A stretch of DNA of 57,634 bases, taken from positions 1 through 57,634 of the IMG/VR virus record IMGVR_UViG_3300003323_000363; one strand, 5' to 3'. The notes beneath the pieces are model-generated. The model saw nothing but the letters and a program-made list of their open reading frames with translations. It ran no database searches and was not told the origin of the DNA. The translations under genes were made by a program, and so were the position numbers. This DNA comes from a virus. Shown piece after piece: positions 17,701-26,473 of this stretch (the first letter of the stretch is position 1; the number at the start of each line of letters is the position of its first letter).

Positions 17701-19200
17701 ATGGCAACAAAAATTGTATTGCCCAGGGTTTTTCAAGAGATTTCATTTGCTACGCCGGCAGAGACAATGCCGTCGATAACGATTGATTTGCCAAGCAAAT
17801 TGTTCGCGGTACATTCGTACGACTCGGCATCGTCGGCATCGAGAGCCTTGCAGCTTTATTCTCACACACAGTGGGGGATAAACGACGGAAGTCCGGCATC
17901 CACAAAATGGGACACCATCAGGTGGTATGCGGGGATGACCTCGCAAGACATCGCGAATTCTGTGCCTTCCGACCCTGCATTCATTTCCATGGCTGAGATC
18001 ATCGAAAACAGATTAAATGCTGGCGTTTCTGGCGATCACGTGGCGTTCAAAAATGACTGCTTTGCGAAAATACATGAGCGAACAGGCGTTTCTGATCCTG
18101 CCGATACCAATATCGTTGATGATTACTGGAATGGGGATAGCATTGGAAATATTGGGCTTGTAGCGCTATTGAATCTTGGGAATGCAACTTATTGGAATAA
18201 CTGGCGCACCAGGTTCTCATCAGAGACGGAGGCACGAAAGGACCGCGATGGAAATGTTGCGAACTTTTTCACTGATAACAAATATCTGCATCAAAACTGG
18301 CTGGTAGGAGGGTATCTGGACGGATGGCACCGCGTACCAGAGTATGTACACCCATATCTTTTGATTGCAGAGCTTGAACAAAAACACTTGGCGATAAGGA
18401 GAAAGACGTTCCAATTCAACTGGGATATAATGGATGGGGCGGAGTGGAAAATATACCGGTTCGGGTCGTTTCAGTCTATCAAGTTCGACCAGCCGTCAGG
18501 ACGTATTTTTAAGAGCACGCTTAACGGAGTGCCGCCTGAAATGATGTACCGAATGGGTATTATCAATAGCACCATCGGCGATGCTATGATACACTGGGGA
18601 GCGGCAGGGAGAACTACAAACGACATTTCACGGTGGGTTCGCTCTTACAATGGCGGATTTCAGGAGGATAAAACAAAGTGGCAGAGCATATTTGACTCGT
18701 TCGCGTCTACATACAACCCGAACAATCCGAGTCACCCAACAAAGTCGCCCGGCGACAACCCGAATAACTATACAGGCAATAACGTACAGATTATCCCGCC
18801 TACGTTTGGTGGTCCTACTCCGCACGGCATCCATGACGCCACAGCAGGAAGATATATGGCGCATCTTACGAGGGCTGATACTTCGAAATTGCGATGGGCT
18901 CCATTTACGACAAAGACAAATGGTGGTAGCGAGGTGGATGGGTATTTTGACGGCGATAGCCCAGTTTTGGGTACGCTGGGCGACGGGTCTTTTTCGACGC
19001 TCAATAATAGGAACTTTGGACAACACAATATCGTCAACCAGCTTCAATACAAAAAGGATATACTTCTTGTTAAGGATGATTACATTCACTACTGCCGTCC
19101 ATTTGCGAAAGTAACTGACGAAATAGAAGTGACGGTAGACGATGGTACAGTAAGCGTTTGCGAGGTGAAAGGCCCTGGCTGGCACACGTTTGCCCGTTAG
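17701..19200 (+). CDS. Tail-associated protein, possible receptor-binding protein
   Basis: A 499-residue protein rich in W, Y, N and D with many short helices and loops. Sequences such as WDTIRWYAGM, DDYWNGDSIG and YLDGWHRVPEYVHP resemble the aromatic-lined grooves of glycan-binding or glycan-cleaving proteins. I cannot assign a family or catalytic residues. It follows the Ig-like fibre gene after 3 bases and precedes a 63-base gap, so it seems to end a transcription or translation unit. Confidence 0.5.
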   Translation: MATKIVLPRVFQEISFATPAETMPSITIDLPSKLFAVHSYDSASSASRALQLYSHTQWGINDGSPASTKWDTIRWYAGMTSQDIANSVPSDPAFISMAEIIENRLNAGVSGDHVAFKNDCFAKIHERTGVSDPADTNIVDDYWNGDSIGNIGLVALLNLGNATYWNNWRTRFSSETEARKDRDGNVANFFTDNKYLHQNWLVGGYLDGWHRVPEYVHPYLLIAELEQKHLAIRRKTFQFNWDIMDGAEWKIYRFGSFQSIKFDQPSGRIFKSTLNGVPPEMMYRMGIINSTIGDAMIHWGAAGRTTNDISRWVRSYNGGFQEDKTKWQSIFDSFASTYNPNNPSHPTKSPGDNPNNYTGNNVQIIPPTFGGPTPHGIHDATAGRYMAHLTRADTSKLRWAPFTTKTNGGSEVDGYFDGDSPVLGTLGDGSFSTLNNRNFGQHNIVNQLQYKKDILLVKDDYIHYCRPFAKVTDEIEVTVDDGTVSVCEVKGPGWHTFAR

Positions 19201-19263
19201 TTTGGGCGTATGCGAAAAATTTATTTCATTTGGTTAAATCATAAACGATAAAATTTCAAAGAC

Positions 19264-19812
19264 ATGGCAAATGATTGGTGCGGTGCAAATTGCCCGATAG
19301 ACTGCGACGACAATCTTATTGTGGTGCCTGTTTTCGGGTGCGAGAGCCCGAACGACAATGCCATCACGGAGATTTTTATGTCGAACTCTCCTTTGGTGAG
19401 CGGAAACCTTACGGAGTGGAACGCGCGACTCAGCAACTCTTCAATGGATTCAGGAACTGCTATTCGCAGCCTTACCGGTTTCGATGCCAGTCTGCCGCGT
19501 GTTGATGCAGCATTTAAGACAACTCCGCAGGGTAGCGCGTTGCCTCAAAAAACCGACAAGGTTATCACGTTCCCTATTTACGATGACAAGGATTCGGCTT
19601 TTGACTACTACAAGCAGTTTCAGTGCGGAGCTAAAAAACTGTTCTGGTTCCGGTCAGGCGGCCATATTTACGGAGGGCTAGACGGCATCGAGGGCACAAT
19701 TGTGACTTCGTATGAAATCAACCCGGACGGGGACAACATGGCCCACAACTGGCAAGTTCAGGTTCGTTTCACATCTATCTGCTTCCCTGAACGTACTGCT
19801 GCCGTGATATGA
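19264..19812 (+). CDS. Structural protein, possible major tail tube protein
   Basis: A 182-residue soluble, beta-rich protein. No tail tube gene is evident in the usual place before the chaperone genes. This protein has the right size and a C-terminal half of strands (GLDGIEGTIVTSYEINPDGD, QVQVRFTSICF) that would suit a tube subunit. It is set apart by a 63-base AT-rich gap, which would allow separate, strong expression. The identity is a guess; a small baseplate protein is the main alternative. The stop overlaps the start of the lipoprotein gene by 4 bases. Confidence 0.45.
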   Translation: MANDWCGANCPIDCDDNLIVVPVFGCESPNDNAITEIFMSNSPLVSGNLTEWNARLSNSSMDSGTAIRSLTGFDASLPRVDAAFKTTPQGSALPQKTDKVITFPIYDDKDSAFDYYKQFQCGAKKLFWFRSGGHIYGGLDGIEGTIVTSYEINPDGDNMAHNWQVQVRFTSICFPERTAAVI

Positions 19813-20240
19813 TCCGCTGGTTGACATTGTCACTATTTTTCTGCCTTGTTTCTTGCCGGACTATCCAAAAGGCAAGTAGCAGGGCAGAAACTGCAAATAA
19901 GGACACGTCCAGCGTGAAGTACAACAGGGAGGTTATTACGGAATACGTAGTAAGGGATACCGCTACCGGCAAGCCGGTTATCGTAAATGTAATGCCTGGG
20001 CCAAATGGGCAGATTGTACCCCAAAATCCGGTAGTCATCACGCAAAAGGAGCCCTATATTATCCGTCAGACAATCCGAGAGTCTGGCGAACAGGCTAAAT
20101 CCAGCACCCAATCAACTCAAACCGAAACGAAAGAAAAAGAAGCAAGCATGCCTATGTTGCTGCAAATTGCGATTGCAGTAACGGCGATAAGCTTTGCAAT
20201 GATCGCGCTTGCTGCGCTGATTTTTTTGATAAAGAAGTAA
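19809..20240 (+). CDS. Unimolecular spanin candidate (lipoprotein with C-terminal TM helix)
   Basis: A 143-residue protein with a lipoprotein signal (hydrophobic TLSLFFCLVSC, lipobox cysteine at residue 16) and a strong transmembrane helix near the C-terminus (residues about 117-140, ending FLIKK). The middle is hydrophilic and rich in S, T and P. A lipid anchor at the outer membrane and a helix in the inner membrane, joined by a periplasmic linker, is the plan of u-spanins such as that of phage T1. These fuse the two membranes at the end of lysis. The endolysin gene two genes downstream supports this. Confidence 0.65.
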   Translation: MIRWLTLSLFFCLVSCRTIQKASSRAETANKDTSSVKYNREVITEYVVRDTATGKPVIVNVMPGPNGQIVPQNPVVITQKEPYIIRQTIRESGEQAKSSTQSTQTETKEKEASMPMLLQIAIAVTAISFAMIALAALIFLIKK

Positions 20241-20303
20241 CACCACTAAGTAAGTTTTTTTGCCTTCTGGCTTGAAAATTGCTTGTTTTCAGTAACCCAC
20301 ACA

Positions 20304-20732
20304 ATGAGCGAAGAAAAGAAAAACTTTTTAGCCGAGTTCTTCCGCTCATTGGAAGCGAAGGACTACGTAAGGACTCTAATTATTTCTGCCGCCATCGTGT
20401 CGGTAGTTCTATGGAATGCCTTTCGCGATGAAGGAGAAAGTAAGGAGCTAATGCGACGTGATTTTGATTTAAGAGAAGAAGCGATTAGGAGATATTACCA
20501 GCGTCGGGAGGACAGCATTGTAAACGCCAATAATATAGAAAAGTTGGCTATGCGAGAACAGATTGACGAATTCAAAGATGATCTGATCGCAAAAATGGAA
20601 GAAAAGCAGGCAAGGTCAGAAGTGATTGAACTGCAAAATAAAAGACTCGTTCGGCAGAATAAACGACAAATCGATGAAACAGGCAGTACAACCAAGCAGC
20701 TTGACTCCGCATCAAAAACACTATCGAATTAA
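20304..20732 (+). CDS. Membrane protein with coiled coil, holin candidate
   Basis: A 142-residue protein with one transmembrane helix (LIISAAIVSVVLWNAF, residues about 25-40). A long charged coiled coil follows (about 45-130, rich in R, E, K, Q). The ATG at 20304 (MSEEKKN) is preferred over one 7 codons upstream. In the lysis cluster it could be a holin or an inner-membrane spanin subunit. One TM helix plus a long soluble tail is more typical of the latter, but a separate spanin candidate lies upstream. Confidence 0.55.
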   Translation: MSEEKKNFLAEFFRSLEAKDYVRTLIISAAIVSVVLWNAFRDEGESKELMRRDFDLREEAIRRYYQRREDSIVNANNIEKLAMREQIDEFKDDLIAKMEEKQARSEVIELQNKRLVRQNKRQIDETGSTTKQLDSASKTLSN

Positions 20733-20733
20733 T

Positions 20734-21198
20734 GTGTCATGGAGGCGCTTTACAATAGTTATGGTACTATCATTGTTTTTTGTGAGCATGATGGGCGCAA
20801 CAACACGTCCGCAGTCTCCCGACACAAAGCAGGATGCCACAAAGCGTCAGTTCAACAGGAAGCACGTATCTGCCTCCGAAATGGAAGTAGCCATGAAGCA
20901 GGCCGGGGATGAGATAAACAAGCGGTTTGAACGCTTTGACTCGTTATTGGATGAGCGGGAATCTACTCTTAAAAACATTGAGAGCCAAAACGCGCAACTG
21001 GGAAGACTGAATAACAGGCTAAAAGCGATACTTTTACGATTCCCGAAAGATAGCGTAGCTAAGTACGAGCTTGAATATGTCGATCCAGAGGGCGTAAAGC
21101 CGGATACTTCAAAAAAAAAAATTGATTATCCCGAAGTAACCGTACCTGAACGAAGAAGGTCGTTTTTTGATAGACTGTTTAAACGGAATAGGCAATGA
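20734..21198 (+). CDS. Membrane-anchored coiled-coil protein of lysis cluster
   Basis: The frame reads MSWRRFTIVMVLSLFFVSMM at its start if the GTG at 20734 is used, giving an N-terminal signal or anchor. A coiled coil (MEVAMKQAGDEINKRFERFD, then LKNIESQNAQLGRLN) and a basic tail follow (ERRRSFFDRLFKRNRQ). The GTG lies directly behind the previous stop (TAATGTG). An ATG at 20674 would add 20 residues and overlap the previous gene by 59 bases. The protein has the size and layout of a second spanin-type or holin-accessory protein. It overlaps the endolysin start by 4 bases. Confidence 0.55.
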   Translation: MSWRRFTIVMVLSLFFVSMMGATTRPQSPDTKQDATKRQFNRKHVSASEMEVAMKQAGDEINKRFERFDSLLDERESTLKNIESQNAQLGRLNNRLKAILLRFPKDSVAKYELEYVDPEGVKPDTSKKKIDYPEVTVPERRRSFFDRLFKRNRQ

Positions 21199-21701
21199 CA
21201 TTCGACGAGGCAGTTGAGTTTGTTGGTGCAAAGGAGGGTGGCTTTACGTCAAATCCTGATGACCGGGGCAACTGGACTGGTGGCCGAATAGGTAGCGGAA
21301 TTCTAAAAGGCACAAAGTATGGGATTTCTGCCATGTCTTATCCTGATTTGGACATAAGGAGCCTAACGTGGCAACAGGCTAAGAGCATATACAAGACTGA
21401 CTTTTGGGATAAATACTCGGTAGAGTCGCTTCCTGAATCAATCAGGCTTTTTTTCTTTGATAGCTCAATTAATCACGGCGTAGGCGGCGCGATCAAAATA
21501 CTTCAAGATGCGGCCGGCGTTGCTGTCGATGGCAATATGGGGCCAAAAACAATGGCAGCAGCAAAGAAAGTCACTCCATGGGACTTTGCACGTGCCAGGT
21601 CCGATTACTTCATAGAGGCATCAAAAAAAGGCAATAATATTGCATTCCTCAAAGGGTGGCTCAGGCGTAATCTGTTTGTTCTTCAAAAGTCAATCACATA
21701 A
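21195..21701 (+). CDS. Endolysin, GH108 N-acetylmuramidase
   Basis: A 168-residue lysozyme of the GH108 family. The catalytic glutamate is Glu14 in AKEGGFTSNPDDRGNWTGG. Next comes TKYGISAMSYP and the conserved YKTDFWDKY segment. The C-terminal part (AIKILQDAAGVAVDGNMGPKT) is the peptidoglycan-binding domain usually fused to this family. It cleaves the glycan strand of murein. There is no signal peptide, so release needs a holin, probably one of the two membrane proteins upstream. A terminator hairpin follows the stop. Confidence 0.92.
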   Translation: MTFDEAVEFVGAKEGGFTSNPDDRGNWTGGRIGSGILKGTKYGISAMSYPDLDIRSLTWQQAKSIYKTDFWDKYSVESLPESIRLFFFDSSINHGVGGAIKILQDAAGVAVDGNMGPKTMAAAKKVTPWDFARARSDYFIEASKKGNNIAFLKGWLRRNLFVLQKSIT

Positions 21702-21712
21702 CACTACTTCCA

Positions 21713-21744
21713 GCGCGGCGAATCTTTGATTTCCCGCGTTTTTT
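21713..21744 (+). terminator. Rho-independent terminator after endolysin gene
   Basis: Stem CGCGG (21714-21718) with CCGCG (21734-21738), followed at once by six T. It separates the lysis cluster from the collagen-like fibre genes. Confidence 0.75.
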
Positions 21745-21771
21745 CGTTTGTTTTAAGCAAAACTCAAAGTT

Positions 21772-22086
21772 ATGCTACAAATAGGCGACAGCCCTGAGTG
21801 CTTAAAACTGCAACTCGTCAAAGGGGATGATTTCTACAAAATTATTGAGGCAAGGAATGAAGATGGCGACACATATGACGCGTCCGAATTTGCCTTTCAA
21901 TGGACCATTTCGAGTCCAACATCAGATTTGGTTGTAATAGATGGCATTATAGATGAGTCTGAAATAGAATTTTCGGCTCCTGCATCCAGCTTTTCGGCAA
22001 TAAAATATATTGGCGACTACACGCATACATTACGCGAAACAACTACTAATACGACAATCTGTAAGGGACCATTTAAGCTGATATAA
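21772..22086 (+). CDS. Small beta-sandwich protein, probable fibre adaptor
   Basis: This 104-residue protein opens with LKLQLVKGDDFYKIIEARNEDGD, a pattern like the virion-anchoring domain at the N-terminus of upper baseplate proteins (BppU-like). The rest is short strands ending in TTICKGPFKLI. It sits 1 base before the collagen-like fibre gene, and the pair probably works as anchor and fibre. Assignment is by pattern and context. Confidence 0.55.
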   Translation: MLQIGDSPECLKLQLVKGDDFYKIIEARNEDGDTYDASEFAFQWTISSPTSDLVVIDGIIDESEIEFSAPASSFSAIKYIGDYTHTLRETTTNTTICKGPFKLI

Positions 22087-22087
22087 A

Positions 22088-25000
22088 ATGATCGAAGCAA
22101 ATATTTCTGGCGAAAAGTTGACCCTTATTTTTAGGACTGGGAAAAAGGGAGATAAGGGTGACACCGGCGCGACTGGATCACAAGGGCCAAAAGGCGACAA
22201 AGGTGAAAAGGGGGACAAAGGTGATAAAGGCGACCAAGGACTACAAGGCGTGCAGGGAGCACAAGGGCCGAAGGGTCTTCAAGGCGACCAAGGAGAAAAG
22301 GGAGATACCGGAGAAAAAGGGGAAATTGGCAATACTGGACCACAAGGACCACAGGGAGCCCAAGGAATACAAGGAGTTAAAGGAGATACCGGGGCGAAAG
22401 GAGATACCGGGGCAAAGGGCGACAAAGGAGATACTGGCAATACTGGACCACAAGGACCACAGGGAGCCAAGGGCGATACCGGGGCGAAAGGAGACACAGG
22501 CGCACAGGGGCCTGCCGGCGCAAAAGGCGAGAAAGGCGATAAGGGTGATCGGGGAGATCAGGGTTTACAAGGTGTTGTAGGGCCAAAAGGAGAAAAGGGG
22601 GACAAGGGTGACCAGGGAGAGCCAGGGTTTGTTACGGCAGAGCTGGTTCAGCTCGCTGCACAGGTCAATCAAGATGCCGTGAATGTGTCCAGTAAGGCGG
22701 CCCAGGTTCAAACCCAGTCGCAGCAGGTCGAATTGAGTGCCTCGCAGGTTGCTGCTGATAAAATTTCAGCGGACCAGTCTGCATCAGATGCCAACGAGGC
22801 AAAATTAGCCGCACAGCAAGCGGCGGCTGGCGTAATGCCAGCAATAGGAACTTATGACGCAAGTATTAACCAAGGTAAAGTAAATGAGACAGGAGTCACT
22901 TTTACGCCTACTACTGTCGCATCATACCCAAACGGAGCATCGTTTAAAGTTATTGTAGAGGGGTCTCAGTCGATAACTGGGCAAACTCAAATATTCAAAG
23001 AAGGAGGTACGCTACAAAGTACTGGTACAAAATGGCTATATGTCCCGCCTGAAAAATCGGGTTATGATTTGGCAAATTCTATCCAGCAGCAACTATTTCA
23101 ATCTGAAATCATTGGCGACTCGTCGGTTCCTCAAACAACATCTACTTCAAATACGATATACCGCGTCAACATTAACCAGGATGAAATATTTACTGTATCA
23201 GGCAAGGCGACATTCTTAGCTATATATTTTATGGCAGGTGGAAACGCTAGATTGATTCATCTAAGGAAAAACCAATCACTTAATAAGTATACAGAAGTTG
23301 CCAGATACCAGGTAGCTGTTGTAAGCGGAATGAATAATATCGATTTACAATCGCTAAATATCCGGGTTAATGCAGGAGATACATTTGCGATACAGCAAAT
23401 TGAAAACTTGGTTAGGCCAGGTGCGAATGGTACAGGCAAGGGCATTTCGGCATATACAGCGGCAAGCTCTTCCGCTCTGGTTGAATTTACATCGGCTGCC
23501 GTAGAGACGCCCACCAACAATGGCGTCGTTGTTTACTCAGTAACGGTTGTAAGAAACCTTTTAACAGATAACACATCCGATTTATATCAGGCACAGGCTG
23601 ACATAGATGATCTGTATGGACAAACCGGCGATTTGTTAGCGTTTCAGGAAAATGTAGAACCAAAAATAACGGCAATACAGAATAGTATTTACCAAGACAA
23701 GGAGTTGCAGATTTACGATGTGCCTGCCGATAATCAGCCAAACTGGAATGCAAACACATTTTCTGGCTGGTTCTACGGGTATAAATCTGCTAGTCCAGAG
23801 AGACTGATTCGTATCCGTGGACGACTTAGCTTTGTGAATGTAAATCAAAAACTAACATTGCGCATTATCCGCCGGCCAGCATCCGAATCTACTTCGGCGG
23901 TGATTCCAGGCGTAGGCGCTAATGATGTGATTTTGCAAACAATTGATTATTTGACTACTCAATTTGAGGCCCACAATGCATTGCAATACGTCAATATGCC
24001 GTTCACGGAATTTACAACCGATGTAAACTTCCTGTACATTTTCCATGTACGTGGATATTTGACCGGAGGTGGAGTTGGAGATCTAGGCAGCGATAGAGCA
24101 ATTATTACTCCAAACGTACTGCCGCAATATCAAGTAGGGTGGTATAATGACAATAGCGGAGTGGCGCAAGTCCTGAGCACGACTATTACTGCCGGTAGGG
24201 CTACTTTCAGACTTTACGGACTTAGTCAATATGATAGAATATCTTCTAATTCTACTGCTGTTTCAGATTTGAAAGTTACAGCAAAGAGAAGGCCAATGGC
24301 CAAGGGGGTATTGCTTTATAGTAATGCTCTTACATCAATTCCATTGGACTGGACTTCGCTAAACTGGTCGGTTGTTTCTGGGGGCCTCTCGCCAAGTGCC
24401 ACCGGAATGGCAAATTGTCTGTCATTGAACAATCAATACAATCTAAGCAAAAGAAAGGCAGAGGTAAGGGTAAAATTTGGGGCCAACACTAGGTTCCTGC
24501 TTTTTACCAAGGCGTTGGAGACAAATGCAAATTTAGGAACAGTTGTAGAGTGCGATGTTTCCGCATCAAAAATTAGAATTTATGATGCATACACGAGTAA
24601 CAATGTGTTGCCATCAACGGTGAGAGCATCGTCTGACTACACGTTTGTTTCTGGTAGGGAATATATAGTACAAATTATCAAGAATGACTTTGATAATACA
24701 ATCAAAGTCATTGACACCCTTACCGGCTTATCTACAAGCTTAACTGAGTCTACAAACACATCTGGACGGCAGCACGACCAATATGCAATGTGCTGTTATT
24801 CAGGAGAATTTCCAATTGTGAGGGCATTTCGAGTTTCTACCCCATATCAATTGAATTGTCTGGCGATGGTAATGGGAGATAGCATTACCGAGGCTCGTTA
24901 CACTCCTCTTACTGTTGCTGATGGATATGCATTTAAGCTATTAGCTGCGCTTTCTGGCGACGGAGGGGTTTCTGGTCGCGGTAGCGGAACTATTACGGGC

Positions 25001-25393
25001 GTTTTGAGAAGAATAGATACAGAAATTGCTTTTATACGCCCAAGCTACGTTATTGTAACCATTGGTACTAATAGCGGTAATACAACAGATAACCTAAACG
25101 AGCTAGCAGATAAAGTTGCTTCATTGGGGTGTATTTTGATTTTGAATAACGTTCCATTCAGGGGAAATAATGATAACCTTATTACAAATCCGGTTATTCA
25201 ATCAGTAAGAACGAATAAGAATTTAACAGGGTGTCTATTCGATAATGCCACAGCGATAGGAAACGTCGTGGCAAACGGACAAGATCAAAGTTTGTTTATC
25301 AGTGACTCTGGAATATGGGTTCACCCAAACGTCGCCGGGCACCAAAAGATGTTTGAGAGGTTTTCGATAGATACACCTCAATTGTTTGATTAA
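22088..25393 (+). CDS. Collagen-like tail fibre with C-terminal SGNH hydrolase
   Basis: A 1101-residue fibre. Residues about 20-179 are G-X-Y repeats (GDKGDTGATG, GPQGPQGA), a collagen-like triple-helix shaft. A helical trimer segment and several beta domains come next. From about residue 925 the end is an SGNH/GDSL esterase: GDS with Ser932 in VMGDSITEA, a GRGSGT block, GTNSG, and HPN with His1079. The residue three before that histidine is Ile rather than Asp; the nearest Asp is 1073. It probably removes acyl groups from surface sugars during adsorption. It is the last gene of the plus-strand block. Confidence 0.88.
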   Translation: MIEANISGEKLTLIFRTGKKGDKGDTGATGSQGPKGDKGEKGDKGDKGDQGLQGVQGAQGPKGLQGDQGEKGDTGEKGEIGNTGPQGPQGAQGIQGVKGDTGAKGDTGAKGDKGDTGNTGPQGPQGAKGDTGAKGDTGAQGPAGAKGEKGDKGDRGDQGLQGVVGPKGEKGDKGDQGEPGFVTAELVQLAAQVNQDAVNVSSKAAQVQTQSQQVELSASQVAADKISADQSASDANEAKLAAQQAAAGVMPAIGTYDASINQGKVNETGVTFTPTTVASYPNGASFKVIVEGSQSITGQTQIFKEGGTLQSTGTKWLYVPPEKSGYDLANSIQQQLFQSEIIGDSSVPQTTSTSNTIYRVNINQDEIFTVSGKATFLAIYFMAGGNARLIHLRKNQSLNKYTEVARYQVAVVSGMNNIDLQSLNIRVNAGDTFAIQQIENLVRPGANGTGKGISAYTAASSSALVEFTSAAVETPTNNGVVVYSVTVVRNLLTDNTSDLYQAQADIDDLYGQTGDLLAFQENVEPKITAIQNSIYQDKELQIYDVPADNQPNWNANTFSGWFYGYKSASPERLIRIRGRLSFVNVNQKLTLRIIRRPASESTSAVIPGVGANDVILQTIDYLTTQFEAHNALQYVNMPFTEFTTDVNFLYIFHVRGYLTGGGVGDLGSDRAIITPNVLPQYQVGWYNDNSGVAQVLSTTITAGRATFRLYGLSQYDRISSNSTAVSDLKVTAKRRPMAKGVLLYSNALTSIPLDWTSLNWSVVSGGLSPSATGMANCLSLNNQYNLSKRKAEVRVKFGANTRFLLFTKALETNANLGTVVECDVSASKIRIYDAYTSNNVLPSTVRASSDYTFVSGREYIVQIIKNDFDNTIKVIDTLTGLSTSLTESTNTSGRQHDQYAMCCYSGEFPIVRAFRVSTPYQLNCLAMVMGDSITEARYTPLTVADGYAFKLLAALSGDGGVSGRGSGTITGVLRRIDTEIAFIRPSYVIVTIGTNSGNTTDNLNELADKVASLGCILILNNVPFRGNNDNLITNPVIQSVRTNKNLTGCLFDNATAIGNVVANGQDQSLFISDSGIWVHPNVAGHQKMFERFSIDTPQLFD
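22328..22468 (+). repeat. Exact 33-base duplication in the collagen-like shaft
   Basis: The same 33 bases, beginning GGCAATACTGGACCACAAGG, occur at 22328-22360 and at 22436-22468. They are 108 bases apart, which is 12 whole G-X-Y triplets. Shorter copies of GGAGATACCGGGGC lie between them. Unequal exchange between such copies would change shaft length without breaking the frame. Confidence 0.9.
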
Positions 25394-25460
25394 CACAGTT
25401 GTATAGAAATTATTTAAATTATCTGTACTTAACGACAATTTCTTGATTTAGTAAAATAAA

Positions 25461-25490
25461 AAATGCCGGAGTCAATCGATTCCGGCATTT
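25461..25490. terminator. Bidirectional terminator between converging halves
   Basis: Perfect 10-bp stem AAATGCCGGA (25461-25470) with TCCGGCATTT (25481-25490) and a 10-base loop. On the minus strand it is followed by a clear T-rich run; on the plus strand the T run is short. It lies between the end of the fibre gene and the end of the early block. Confidence 0.85.
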
Positions 25491-25525
25491 CTGCTCACTA
25501 CTCAACGTTACCATTTACTGTCAAT

Positions 25526-25735
25526 TCACTTATACTTCCAATGCGTAGGCTCTTGATAATACTTTTGCGTCCAATCCGGGAAGAACCAATTTTCTCCCTT
25601 GCGCCGTAACTCGATTTCGTTTCCTTTGTAGAACTGGTCGATCCTCGCTACAACAAGCCGCCTTTCTTCGGGGAGGTGGTTTTTTGTTTCTGTCCAGTCT
25701 GTTCCTATTTGTGGGTTATTGTTTGTGGATTTCAT
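25526..25735 (-). CDS. Small DUF551-like protein
   Basis: A 69-residue protein whose end (FFPDWTQKYYQEPTHWKYK) and middle (LPEERRLVVARIDQF) resemble DUF551, a phage and prophage family of unknown role in which a final HW lies in a conserved turn. It is the last gene of the early block and overlaps its upstream neighbour by 4 bases. Confidence 0.6.
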   Translation of the reverse strand: MKSTNNNPQIGTDWTETKNHLPEERRLVVARIDQFYKGNEIELRRKGENWFFPDWTQKYYQEPTHWKYK

Positions 25736-26061
25736 CGCTCAATATTCCTTCTGAGTCCCGACTTTGTCCATTTCAAATTTAGTTCATCCCAAACCGCTTT
25801 ACAATTCGGGATCATGTGCTTCTCTTTGCCTTCGTAATTGACGTTGATAAAAAGTCGCTGCGCTAATTCTTCTGGGATGGGCATATTACCTTCACTGTCA
25901 TGGTACCCTGGCTCGTATCCGTCATAAATTCCAGACAATTCCTTTGAGAAATGATAGCCTGCATCGTTCGGACCCCACAAGGTGATAAATTTGTCTGACT
26001 TCCCGGTATGCTTCATTGAAACAATCCTGTACTTTTTGTGCTGATTTACTAATGTGCTCAT
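25732..26061 (-). CDS. Hypothetical protein (109 aa)
   Basis: A soluble 109-residue protein with strands at the start (KYRIVSMKHTG, DKFITLWG) and a basic end (WTKSGLRRNIER). I do not recognise a family. It is linked to both neighbours by 4-base start/stop overlaps, so it is part of the same operon as the resolvase and methyltransferase. Confidence 0.6.
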   Translation of the reverse strand: MSTLVNQHKKYRIVSMKHTGKSDKFITLWGPNDAGYHFSKELSGIYDGYEPGYHDSEGNMPIPEELAQRLFINVNYEGKEKHMIPNCKAVWDELNLKWTKSGLRRNIER

Positions 26062-26240
26062 ACTTTCGATAGCCTAATTTGAAGGGTTGTTACTGCGGTC
26101 AACTTTTCGCGTAGTTCGCGTTCTTGTTCGCTCAACGTTGAGTTTAGCTGTACTTTCATTTCGACAATAATATCGACGGGATCAACGCCATGCGTTTCAG
26201 CGTCTTGTAAAGCGATTTGTGCAAATTCTTTTGCTGTCAT
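26058..26240 (-). CDS. Hypothetical small helical protein (60 aa)
   Basis: Sixty residues, mostly charged helix, with LSEQERELREKL as a short coiled-coil stretch. There is no family assignment. It overlaps the genes on both sides by 4 bases. Confidence 0.55.
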   Translation of the reverse strand: MTAKEFAQIALQDAETHGVDPVDIIVEMKVQLNSTLSEQERELREKLTAVTTLQIRLSKV

Positions 26241-26473
26241 GGCTGTTGAAAAATAATTGGCAACACAATTATTCCCGTTACGAAAATCACGGCAAGCATT
26301 ATGACGACTGCCGTGTCTAGCAGCATCTCTTTATGCTTTACGGCAAGCTCCCAAAGAATGCGAGGCAAAAATATTATCAATGTGATGATAGCGGCAATTC
26401 CGGCCGTTATACCAATCGCGATTCTAAGCACGCTTGAAACTATGCGTTCATTTCTGGTTAGAGCTGTTTTCAT
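26237..26473 (-). CDS. Small two-TM membrane protein
   Basis: A 78-residue protein with two hydrophobic helices (IAIGITAGIAAIITLIIFLP and TAVVIMLAVIFVTGIIVLP) joined by a short charged loop (AVKHKEMLLD). It probably sits in the host inner membrane. Its function is unknown. The start overlaps the end of the helix-turn-helix gene by 26 bases. Confidence 0.6.
   Translation of the reverse strand: MKTALTRNERIVSSVLRIAIGITAGIAAIITLIIFLPRILWELAVKHKEMLLDTAVVIMLAVIFVTGIIVLPIIFQQP

Noticed and set aside
22131-22586. Several long frames on both strands in the collagen-like region
   Set aside because: They are by-products of the 9-base periodic repeat of the G-X-Y coding sequence.
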